A stretch of DNA of 64,000 nt from Kordiimonas lipolytica. Its GTDB lineage: Bacteria; Pseudomonadota; Alphaproteobacteria; Sphingomonadales; Kordiimonadaceae. The translations under genes and the position numbers were made by a program. The notes below the pieces were generated by a model. It saw nothing but the letters and a program-made list of their open reading frames with translations, had not been told where the DNA came from and made no database searches. Location of the stretch: contig NZ_LRUB01000035.1 in NCBI RefSeq assembly GCF_001550065.1, positions 363,083 to 427,082 of the forward strand. Direction: 5' to 3'. Below are positions 54,633 to 64,000 of this stretch, piece after piece (the first letter of the stretch is position 1; every line of letters begins with the position of its first letter).

Positions 54633-55490
54633 ATGACAGACTATGTAATTGAAGCAAGAGGCCTTTCCAAAAGCTTTGGCGATTTCCAGGCGCTTCGGAG
54701 CGTGGACTTCAAGGTGCCGCTCGGTCGTATTCTGGGTGTTATCGGCGCGAACGGCGCGGGCAAAACTACTATGCTGAATGCTGTACTCGGCCTTTCGTCC
54801 TATGATGGTGAGCTGAGCGTGCTCGGCCTCGATCCATCGAAGGACCGCGACGCGCTGATGCAGGATGTCTGCTTCATCGCCGATGTGGCGACTTTGCCGA
54901 AATGGATGAAGGTTGTGGAGGTCCTTGACTATGTCGAGGCCGTTCACCCCAAGTTCAACCGGGCCAAAGCCATGGACTTCCTGAGCCGCACGAAAGTGCC
55001 GCTTGAGCGCAAGGTGCGGGCCCTGTCAAAAGGCATGACCGTTCAGGTGCATCTGGCGGTGGTGATGAGCATTGACGCCAAGCTGTTGGTTCTGGACGAG
55101 CCGACGCTGGGGCTTGATATCATCTTCCGCAAGCAGTTCTATCAAAGCCTGCTCGAAGAATATTTCGATGAGGAGCGGACGGTTATCATCACCACCCACC
55201 AGGTGGAAGAGGTGGAGCATATCCTCTCTGATGTGATGTTCATCAAGGACGGCGATATCGTGCTTGAATCCGATATGGACGAGCTGACACAGCAGTTCAT
55301 CGAGGTGATGGTAAGCCCAGGTAAAGAGGAAGAAGCAATGAAGCTTGGTCCGATTGCAAAGGGCTCAACCTTCGGCAAATCCACGTGCGTATATAAAAAT
55401 ATTGACCGCGAAACGCTGGCCAAACTGGGCGAAACGCGCCGCCTGGGCCTTGCGGATATTTTCGTGGCGACCATGACAGGAGAGGCATAA
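54633..55490 (+). CDS. ABC transporter ATP-binding protein
   Basis: 285 residues with Walker A GANGAGKTT (38-46), Walker B LLVLDEPTLGLD and a switch His in TTHQVEEVEH. The signature loop is reduced to LSKGMTVQVHLAV, as in several YtrB-like exporters. Overlaps the permease start by one base (TAATG). Powers export or envelope remodelling together with the permease; substrate unknown. Confidence 0.92.
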   Translation: MTDYVIEARGLSKSFGDFQALRSVDFKVPLGRILGVIGANGAGKTTMLNAVLGLSSYDGELSVLGLDPSKDRDALMQDVCFIADVATLPKWMKVVEVLDYVEAVHPKFNRAKAMDFLSRTKVPLERKVRALSKGMTVQVHLAVVMSIDAKLLVLDEPTLGLDIIFRKQFYQSLLEEYFDEERTVIITTHQVEEVEHILSDVMFIKDGDIVLESDMDELTQQFIEVMVSPGKEEEAMKLGPIAKGSTFGKSTCVYKNIDRETLAKLGETRRLGLADIFVATMTGEA

Positions 55491-56428
55491 TGAATACGTT
55501 CACAGCCCTCATTAAACGCGAACTTCTGGACGGCAAGAACGGCTACATCCGGGTGCCGGCGATCCTTGGGGCCTTGTCGGTCTTCCTGGTGATCGTATCG
55601 ACCATCGGTTTTGGGGCCACCATCGAATTCGACGGTGTGTTCGACAGTCATCCTGAAATCAGGAACTTCGGCGAAGCCATCGATATGGCAGCCAACAGTG
55701 ACAAGGGCGAGCATGAACTGCCAGCTGCTATTACCCTGAGCTACTGGGTGATGGGTGGCATCAGTTGGGTGGCTCTGCCGTTCGTGGTGTTCTTCTCGCT
55801 TCTGTCTGCGCTTTATGAAGAGCGCCGGGACCGGTCGATCCTGTTCTGGAAATCCATGCCTGTGGCCGATTGGCAGGAAGTGTTGGCAAAGCTGATAACG
55901 CCCGTTGTGGTTGCGCCGCTGGTGTTCCTGGGTGTTGCGGTGGCCGCGCAGATAGTGATTGCCTTGTTCCTCAGCCTTGTTGTGCTGTTTCAGGGCGGAC
56001 CGGTGCTGGAAATGTGGCCGCTGGGCCTGATGTTTGGCACATGGTCGCTGTTTATTGTGCACTATATCATGTCAACGCTTTGGGCGTTGCCGCTGCTGGC
56101 CTGGGTGCTGTTTGTGTCCTCCTACGCCTCGCGTCTACCCTTTATGTGGGCGGTGCTGCCACCGGCTGTTGTTGCCGCTGTTGAAGCCATCCTGTTTGAA
56201 ACCACAAACTTCCTTGAGTGGTTCGGCACCCATATGGGTGGTTGGCAGGTTCGCTATGGCAACCCGCATGTGGATATCGATGGCCCGAGTGACTTTCTGA
56301 ACCTTGTGTTCGGCGAAACCTGGGAAGCCTTGTCTTACACGCTCGCAAACGGCCAATTCTGGCTGGGCCTGGTGATTGCAGGCGGCTTCGTCTATGGCGC
56401 GATCGAGATGCGCAAACGCGCAATCTAA
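55490..56428 (+). CDS. ABC transporter permease
   Basis: 312 residues with about six hydrophobic spans (residues ~20-45, 85-110, 140-170, 180-230, 285-305), matching the ABC-2 permease layout used with YtrB-type ATPases. The large soluble region between the first and second spans (IEFDGVFDSHPEIRNFGEAID...) is periplasmic if the usual topology holds. Last gene of the gntR operon. Confidence 0.88.
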   Translation: MNTFTALIKRELLDGKNGYIRVPAILGALSVFLVIVSTIGFGATIEFDGVFDSHPEIRNFGEAIDMAANSDKGEHELPAAITLSYWVMGGISWVALPFVVFFSLLSALYEERRDRSILFWKSMPVADWQEVLAKLITPVVVAPLVFLGVAVAAQIVIALFLSLVVLFQGGPVLEMWPLGLMFGTWSLFIVHYIMSTLWALPLLAWVLFVSSYASRLPFMWAVLPPAVVAAVEAILFETTNFLEWFGTHMGGWQVRYGNPHVDIDGPSDFLNLVFGETWEALSYTLANGQFWLGLVIAGGFVYGAIEMRKRAI

Positions 56429-56467
56429 AGAAACCCATCTCAACTCTCCCAAGAACCTGAGATAAGG

Positions 56468-56497
56468 AAAGGGCCGCTCCCCGGAGCGGCCCTTTTT
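56468..56497 (+). terminator. Rho-independent terminator of the gntR-ABC operon
   Basis: GGGCCGCTCC and GGAGCGGCCC pair tightly, followed by TTTTTC, 43 bases after the permease stop. The reverse complement lies 20 bases downstream of the RTX gene's stop and can serve it too. Confidence 0.9.
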
Positions 56498-56515
56498 CTT
56501 ACTTGCGCTACCGGG

Positions 56516-59203
<2,688 letters not shown>

Positions 59204-59404
59204 AGGTCACCTGTTGTCGCAAAGGTGCGCTGCCAACACACCTGGCTTCAATTCGGCGGTATTGGAAAAGTCTCATCTGCCAATGAGTACATTCCGGTTG
59301 GCTCCGCCACCTCATGCGACTCATTGTGTCTTATATACGTTTAAGGGCTTGTTTACGAAAAAAGACCTTTTTACAATAACTTGTGTAAATTTTTAGAGAT
59401 CACG

Positions 59405-59437
59405 CAAACAAAAGGCCGCCCAATCTGGACGGCCTTT
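59405..59437 (-). terminator. Terminator of the chemotaxis receptor gene
   Basis: On the minus strand AAAGGCCGTCC and GGGCGGCCTTT pair around AGATT and are followed by TGTTTG, 24 bases beyond the stop at 59462. Confidence 0.75.
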
Positions 59438-59461
59438 CAGTCTGCAGCGTCCTTCAACCAA

Positions 59462-60328
59462 TTAGCCCTGATGCAAGTGCTTCATGAAGTCCTGTACGCT
59501 GGCGCGCAGGTCGGCACCTTGCTGTTGCAGGCTTGAGACCTTCTCGGTTACCGCACTGGCGGCACCCTGCGTCCGTGATGTGGCGTCCCCCATATGGTCA
59601 AAATCGCTAATCACACCGCTTGTTGCCTCAGCGGCCTGCGCGGCGCTGTGGCTGATTTCCTGCGCTGCGGCAGCCTGCTGGCTGACGGTGCCGGAAACTT
59701 CGCCCGCGATCTCGTCCACTTCCTTGATGCGGCCGCTGATTTTCTCGAATGCGGAAACGGCATCCGTGGTTGCGCCCTGAAGCTCGTTGATCTGTTGGCT
59801 GATCTCATCCGTTGCCCGGGCTGTCTGGGTTGCCAGCGCCTTCACCTCGGACGCCACAACGGCGAAGCCCTTGCCTGCTTCGCCCGCACGCGCGGCCTCA
59901 ATGGTGGCGTTAAGCGCCAGCAGGTTTGTCTGGCTTGCGATGTCGTTGATCAGTTTGATCACTTCGCTGATCTTCTTGCCGGATTCGTTCAGCGTGGCAA
60001 TCAGGCGGGAAGCGTCATTGGCCTCCTCAAGCGCCTTTGCTGTCACTTCTGCGGCGCGGCCCATCTGTTCGCTGACATTGCCGACAGAAGCCGAGATTTC
60101 TTCGGTCGCACCCGCGACCGCGTTGACACTTGAGCCGGCATGGCGTGCTTTTTGTTCCGCATGCTGCATGCCGTCCACGGTTTCCTGCGTGGCGCCATTC
60201 ATGGTGGCCGCAGCGCTCTCCAGCTCGTCTGCGGTGCCGCCCAGCCGGTCAATGGCCGCCAGCACCGACGTTTCGAATTGCTGCGACAGGTCGCGGCTGT
60301 TTTTCTCTTGTGTTTCTTGGTTCAACAT
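59462..60328 (-). CDS. Soluble methyl-accepting chemotaxis protein
   Basis: About 288 residues from ATG 60328, which has GGGGAG 6 bases upstream; the longer frame begins with a TTG inside that ribosome site. The protein is nearly all signalling coiled coil, with the conserved hairpin tip [44 protein letters not shown]. No transmembrane segment and no recognisable sensory domain are present, so it must sense inside the cell or work with another receptor. No other chemotaxis genes are adjacent. Confidence 0.9.
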   Translation of the reverse strand: MLNQETQEKNSRDLSQQFETSVLAAIDRLGGTADELESAAATMNGATQETVDGMQHAEQKARHAGSSVNAVAGATEEISASVGNVSEQMGRAAEVTAKALEEANDASRLIATLNESGKKISEVIKLINDIASQTNLLALNATIEAARAGEAGKGFAVVASEVKALATQTARATDEISQQINELQGATTDAVSAFEKISGRIKEVDEIAGEVSGTVSQQAAAAQEISHSAAQAAEATSGVISDFDHMGDATSRTQGAASAVTEKVSSLQQQGADLRASVQDFMKHLHQG

Positions 60329-60481
60329 ACAACTCCCCTTCAAGCGTCAGGCCCGTAAGGCTCACGTCTGGTTATTCTTATTTTCAGGAAAATCCCCAAT
60401 CCTGATCGGATCACACCCTAGGCGAAATCGACCCACAGTTAAACCCTGAATAACTGCGACGGTGTTCTTGAATGTGGGGGC

Positions 60482-60907
60482 TTATTCGGTGGAGCTGATG
60501 GTGCCGTCCGGCAGTTCCAGGGTCTCGAACATGAACTCTGGCGCAACGATGCAGCTCACGAGCGACCAGCCGCCATTGCTGCGCGCCCGTTGCCAGTGGT
60601 CCGCTGGCACCAGGATTTGCGGCCGTTCGCCAGCCAGTATGTCGGTGCCAAGGGTCTGGGGTTGCGCGGTGTTTTTGTCGCGGCCGATCTCGAGCGTCAA
60701 AGGGGCCCCGGCGTGCCAGCACCAAAGTTCATCTGCGTCTATTCGGTGCCAAAGGGCAAAGTCCTGTTGGTCCAGCAGATAATAGATGGCGGAGCAGTGG
60801 CCCCGCTTGTCGCCGTTTGCAGCATTCCTGTAGGTGCGGCGGAAATAGCCGCCTTCGGGGTGGGGCTTCAGCCCAAGCTCGTTGATAATGTCCTGTGCGC
60901 TTGTCAC
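60482..60907 (-). CDS. DUF985 cupin-family protein (copy 1)
   Basis: 141 residues with the Cupin_5/DUF985 pattern: LKPHPEGGYFRRTYR at the start, FALWHRIDADELWCWHAGAPL and VPADHWQRARS. A single small beta-barrel that probably binds a metal or sugar-like ligand; the biochemical role of the family is poorly defined. It lies 21 bases after its paralogue on the same strand. Confidence 0.88.
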   Translation of the reverse strand: MTSAQDIINELGLKPHPEGGYFRRTYRNAANGDKRGHCSAIYYLLDQQDFALWHRIDADELWCWHAGAPLTLEIGRDKNTAQPQTLGTDILAGERPQILVPADHWQRARSNGGWSLVSCIVAPEFMFETLELPDGTISSTE

Positions 60908-60928
60908 ACTGTTTCCTGTCTTGCGGCT

Positions 60929-61354
60929 TTACTTGTCTGCCGGGCGGCTTTCGATATGCAGGTCGAGTGTCTCGAAGGTAAACTCGGGGCTGACGACGCT
61001 CGAAAACAGCGTCCAGTCGCCGGTGCTGCGAATGCGCTGCCAGGTATTGCCGGGGATAACCAGTTGCGGCTTGTGCCCTGCAACGACGTCCATGCCCATT
61101 GTGTGGCTTTCGTCTGCAACCGTATTTGCGCCCATCTCTATAATCGCCGGGGCGCCGCCGTGCCAGAACCATAGCTCGTCTGCGTCCACCCTGTGCCACA
61201 AGGCGAAGCTCTTTTGTTCGATCAGATAATAGATGGAAGACGCATAGGCGCGCCCATCCACCCTTCGGTCGTGGCAATAGGTGCGGCGATAGTAACCGCC
61301 TTCAGGGTGAGGCGAGAGGTTCAGCTTCTCAATAATTTCTGCGGCAGTGGTCAT
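60929..61354 (-). CDS. DUF985 cupin-family protein (copy 2)
   Basis: 141 residues, the same length as copy 1 and alignable throughout (LSPHPEGGYYRRTY, FALWHRVDADELWFWHGGAP, IPGNTWQRIRS), so the pair is a tandem duplication that has since diverged considerably. Its start overlaps the rlmB stop by 4 bases, so both cupins are read from the rlmB transcript. Confidence 0.88.
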   Translation of the reverse strand: MTTAAEIIEKLNLSPHPEGGYYRRTYCHDRRVDGRAYASSIYYLIEQKSFALWHRVDADELWFWHGGAPAIIEMGANTVADESHTMGMDVVAGHKPQLVIPGNTWQRIRSTGDWTLFSSVVSPEFTFETLDLHIESRPADK

Positions 61355-62220
61355 GCTTTCCCCATTTCATAGAGCGCGATGGCGGCTGCATTGGATACAT
61401 TCAGGCTTTCCACCTTACCTGTCATAGGGATTTTGGCAATGGCGTCGCAATGTTTGCGTACCAGCGGTCTCAGGCCTTTGCCCTCTGATCCCATGACAAT
61501 GACGACATTGTCGCCCATGGATATATTGCCGATCTCCGTGTCTGTATGCCCGTCCAGTCCCACATGCCAGTAGCCCATGTCCTTCAGGGCCTCTAGCGCC
61601 TGCGCCAGATTGGCGGCGCGGACCCAGGGCAAGGTCTCCAGCCCGCCGGCGGCAGCGCGCGCGAGCACACCGGATTCACCGGGGCTGTTTCGGTCCTGGG
61701 TTATCAGGGCACGCGCACCAAGCGCGGCGGCAGAACGCAGGCAGGCCCCCACATTATGCGGGTCAGTGACCTGATCAAGCATCAGGATGATGTTCTTCTC
61801 GCCAGCGGTGGGCTCCAGGTCCAGAAGGTCCAGGCCGGGCAGGGGGCGCACTTCCAACAGAATCCCCTGATGCGGGGAATCGGCCGGGACCGCACTCCTG
61901 AGCACGCTATCGTCTTCTATTATGTCCACATGCAGGTTCGGACGTATCGCTGCCAAGCCCGATGCCTGAACAGCCTTTGGCGTGCCAACAAGGCGAATAC
62001 ATTCGCGCTTCTGGTTCCTGAGCGCTTCTTCGACCGCATGGCGACCGAAAAGGAAAAAACCGTTCTTGTGTTTTGGTGTCAGCGCGGGGCCTGATTGCCT
62101 TGGCCGGCCTTCGCCGTGGGGGCGCGGGCCCTGATGCTCTGTCCGCTGCCCGCTCGTGTGTCGTGTCTTGCCTTTGGGTGTCCGGCGGTCCGGATTCTTT
62201 TTAAAGTCTTTCTTGGCCAT
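61351..62220 (-). CDS. rlmB: 23S rRNA (guanosine-2251-2'-O)-methyltransferase RlmB
   Basis: SPOUT methyltransferase that modifies the ribosomal P-site loop. About 289 residues; ATG 62220 (MAKKDFKKN) is preferred to ATG 62241, with an AGGAAG site upstream. A basic, low-complexity N-terminus precedes the substrate-binding domain (FFLFGRHAVEEALRN) and the knot motifs DQVTDPHNVGACLRSAAALG, IVMGSEGKGLRPLV and LNVSNAAAIALYEMGKA. In alphaproteobacteria it commonly lies next to the tRNA-Tyr/Gly-tuf cluster, as here. Confidence 0.94.
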   Translation of the reverse strand: MAKKDFKKNPDRRTPKGKTRHTSGQRTEHQGPRPHGEGRPRQSGPALTPKHKNGFFLFGRHAVEEALRNQKRECIRLVGTPKAVQASGLAAIRPNLHVDIIEDDSVLRSAVPADSPHQGILLEVRPLPGLDLLDLEPTAGEKNIILMLDQVTDPHNVGACLRSAAALGARALITQDRNSPGESGVLARAAAGGLETLPWVRAANLAQALEALKDMGYWHVGLDGHTDTEIGNISMGDNVVIVMGSEGKGLRPLVRKHCDAIAKIPMTGKVESLNVSNAAAIALYEMGKA

Positions 62221-62355
62221 CGCCTGTGTGCTTCCTGACATGGGCGGCAGGTGAATTACCCGCCGGAAACGTGGAGATTGTTGCGTGTCACTTATGCTAA
62301 AGTGAGGGAATTATAAAGACCTAACAAAAAAATACGAATTGTTCCGAAGTTGCTG

Positions 62356-62400
62356 TTGACATGCGAATTTATATGCGCATATTGCCCCTCACCGCGACGC
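62356..62400 (+). promoter_or_regulatory. Promoter of the tRNA-tuf operon
   Basis: TTGACA at 62356-62361 is a perfect -35. A weaker -10 (CATATT or TATTGC, 62378-62385) follows at 16-18 bases, then a GC-rich stretch (CCCCTCACCGCGACGC) where the start-site discriminator should be. Such a discriminator is typical of stringently controlled stable-RNA promoters. Confidence 0.7.
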
Positions 62401-62453
62401 CAGTTCGGAGTGGGATTTTGTCCCGAGTATCGCTGGCGGACTAGAATATACGT

Positions 62454-62537
62454 GGAGGGGTTGGGGAGCGGTCAAACCCATCAGACTGTAAATCTGACGC
62501 TTCGGCTTCACAGGTTCGAATCCTGTCCCCTCCACCA
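62454..62537 (+). tRNA. tRNA-Tyr (GTA)
   Basis: Acceptor arms GGAGGGG and CCCCTCC pair perfectly; the anticodon loop CTGTAAA carries GTA; a long class II variable arm and the TTCGAATC T-loop are present; CCA is encoded (62535-62537). 84 bases. Confidence 0.97.
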
Positions 62538-62617
62538 CTTATCCTTCCTTGTACAAAGCGCCTCCGGGTGCTGCGCGCGGGAAGGCTTGTCGTGTTCGAG
62601 AGGAGCCGCTGGCTTGT

Positions 62618-62691
62618 GCGGGTGTAGCTCAATGGTAGAGCAGAAGCCTTCCAAGCTTACGACGAGGGTTCGATTCCCTTCACCCGCTCCA
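62618..62691 (+). tRNA. tRNA-Gly (TCC)
   Basis: Acceptor arms GCGGGTG and CACCCGC pair perfectly; anticodon loop CTTCCAA carries TCC; T-loop TTCGATT; CCA encoded at 62689-62691. 74 bases. Lies between tRNA-Tyr and tuf as in the classical tyrU-glyT-tufB arrangement, but without the Thr tRNAs of E. coli. Confidence 0.97.
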
Positions 62692-62809
62692 ATTAAGTCC
62701 CTCTCGGGCGACATCATCATGTGACTTCCCGGGTGGGTGTCACGGGGTTAAATGGAAAGCTCGCCTGAGTGTGAACAAAGGCGTGATTGCTTGCAAAGGT
62801 AGACGGGCA

Positions 62810-64000
62810 ATGGCTAAAGAAAAGTTTGAACGTAATAAGCCGCACTGCAACATCGGTACTATTGGTCACGTTGACCATGGTAAGACGACGTTGACAGCTG
62901 CGATCACGAAAGTTCTGGCTGAAGCATACGGCGGTGCAGCTGTAGACTTCGCGAACATTGACAAGGCTCCAGAGGAGCGTGAGCGTGGTATCACGATCTC
63001 TACTGCACACGTTGAGTATGAGACTGAAGCACGTCACTATGCGCACGTTGACTGCCCAGGTCACGCTGACTATGTGAAGAACATGATCACGGGCGCGGCT
63101 CAAATGGACGGCGCTATCCTGGTTGTTAACGCAGCAGATGGTCCAATGCCACAGACACGCGAGCACATCCTGCTTGCTCGTCAGGTTGGTGTACCAGCGC
63201 TTGTTGTGTTCATGAACAAAGTTGACCAGGTTGACGACGAAGAGCTCCTCGAGCTTGTTGAGATGGAAATCCGTGAGCTTCTGTCTGAGTATGATTTCCC
63301 AGGCGACGATATTCCGATCGTAGCTGGTTCTGCTCTTGCAGCTCTCGAAGGTCGTGACGACAACATCGGTAAAGACAAGATCATCGAGCTGATGAAAGCC
63401 GTTGATGATTACATCCCACAGCCAGAGCGTGCTGTTGACGGTGCATTCCTGATGCCTGTTGAGGACGTATTCTCCATCTCCGGTCGCGGTACTGTATGTA
63501 CTGGTCGTGTTGAGCGCGGCATCGTGAAAGTTGGCGAAGAGATCGAGATCGTTGGTATCCGCGACACTCAGAAGACAACTGTTACTGGCGTTGAAATGTT
63601 CCGCAAGCTTCTTGATGAAGGTCGTGCGGGCGACAACATCGGTGCGCTGCTGCGTGGTGTAGCTCGTGATGACGTTGAGCGTGGCCAGGTTCTGGCACAC
63701 GTTGGCTCGATCACGCCACACACCAAGTTCACTGCCGAGACTTACATCCTCACTAAAGAGGAAGGTGGTCGTCACACGCCGTTCTTCGCGAACTACCGTC
63801 CACAGTTCTACTTCCGTACAACTGACGTGACCGGTAATGTTGAACTGCCAGAAGGCACCGAAATGGTAATGCCTGGTGACAACGTGAACCTGACTGTTGA
63901 GCTGATCGCTCCGATCGCCATGGATGAAGGCCTCCGCTTCGCAATCCGCGAAGGTGGCCGTACCGTTGGCGCCGGCGTTGTAGCTAAAATCATCGCGTAA
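62810..64000 (+). CDS. tuf: Translation elongation factor Tu
   Basis: Delivers aminoacyl-tRNA to the ribosome as a GTPase. ATG 62810 ([10 protein letters not shown]) gives 396 residues, the standard size; the ORF from 62771 is an upstream extension. G motifs: GHVDHGKT (19-26), DCPGH, NKVD and SAL; domains 2 and 3 are complete and the TAA ends exactly at base 64000. Codon use differs from the neighbours (more GTT, GCT, CGT), as expected for a very highly expressed gene. Co-transcribed with the two tRNAs. Confidence 0.98.
   Translation: MAKEKFERNKPHCNIGTIGHVDHGKTTLTAAITKVLAEAYGGAAVDFANIDKAPEERERGITISTAHVEYETEARHYAHVDCPGHADYVKNMITGAAQMDGAILVVNAADGPMPQTREHILLARQVGVPALVVFMNKVDQVDDEELLELVEMEIRELLSEYDFPGDDIPIVAGSALAALEGRDDNIGKDKIIELMKAVDDYIPQPERAVDGAFLMPVEDVFSISGRGTVCTGRVERGIVKVGEEIEIVGIRDTQKTTVTGVEMFRKLLDEGRAGDNIGALLRGVARDDVERGQVLAHVGSITPHTKFTAETYILTKEEGGRHTPFFANYRPQFYFRTTDVTGNVELPEGTEMVMPGDNVNLTVELIAPIAMDEGLRFAIREGGRTVGAGVVAKIIA

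Noticed and set aside
62717..63775. 352-codon open frame on the minus strand
   Set aside because: Antisense to tuf; long antisense frames are common in highly biased tuf genes.

Overview
The window looks like chromosome from a free-living, probably marine alphaproteobacterium of moderately high GC. The pointers are an alphaproteobacterial-looking EF-Tu next to tRNA-Tyr and tRNA-Gly, four TonB-dependent receptors (TBDRs) in 64 kb, and many TetR/LysR/LuxR-controlled catabolic operons. A Kordiimonadales- or sphingomonad-like host would fit, but this is inference. I saw no mobile elements, CRISPR arrays or integrases. The left two-thirds is a mosaic of scavenging and catabolic loci; the right end (rlmB, tRNAs, tuf) is core genome.

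1-4.9 kb: the 3' part of a molybdopterin oxidoreductase gene, then a solitary TBDR. 4.9-14.0 kb: a minus-strand cluster (nhaC, CoA-transferase A and B, M20 deacylase, class III aminotransferase, LuxR regulator, gabD, gabT), with a LysR regulator divergent at its head. Its gene content matches the Bacillus yodT/S/R/Q set, which turns N-acetyl-beta-lysine into 4-aminobutyrate, and here it is followed by the GABA-to-succinate enzymes. 15.2-23.7 kb: a TetR regulator, its likely operator, and a TBDR / TPR-sulfotransferase / lipoprotein serine hydrolase / MFS / nitrilase operon. 23.7-27.8 kb: a Ca2+/Na+ exchanger, a P2-type cation ATPase and a PAS protein. 28.0 kb: pfkB.

29.0-33.0 kb: a minus-strand acyl-CoA cluster (CoA ligase, enoyl-CoA isomerase/hydratase, two MaoC-like proteins, a carboxymuconolactone decarboxylase-like protein, TetR). 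It is divergent from a 33.1-40.0 kb operon (alpha/beta hydrolase, TBDR, MFS, 3-hydroxybutyrate dehydrogenase, SCOT A/B) that reads as an import-cleave-activate route for 3-hydroxybutyrate esters. 40.2-46.4 kb: a czcCBA-type zinc/cobalt/cadmium efflux operon preceded by a His-rich exported protein. 46.5-53.5 kb: an MFS transporter, a BetI-like regulator, a TBDR, a PhoD-type phosphatase and a second alkaline-phosphatase-superfamily enzyme. Three similar TTGAA-N6-TTCAA-type palindromes suggest one BetI-like regulon, probably for phosphocholine-containing compounds.

53.5-56.5 kb: a long structured leader, a 42-residue basic small ORF, a YtrA-type GntR regulator and an ABC transporter. 56.5-59.2 kb: a large RTX protein with a simple-sequence acidic linker. 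59.5-61.4 kb: a soluble chemotaxis receptor and tandem DUF985 cupins. 61.4-64.0 kb: rlmB, tRNA-Tyr, tRNA-Gly and tuf, which ends exactly at the window edge. A recurring feature is a strong stem-loop directly after each of the four TBDR genes.
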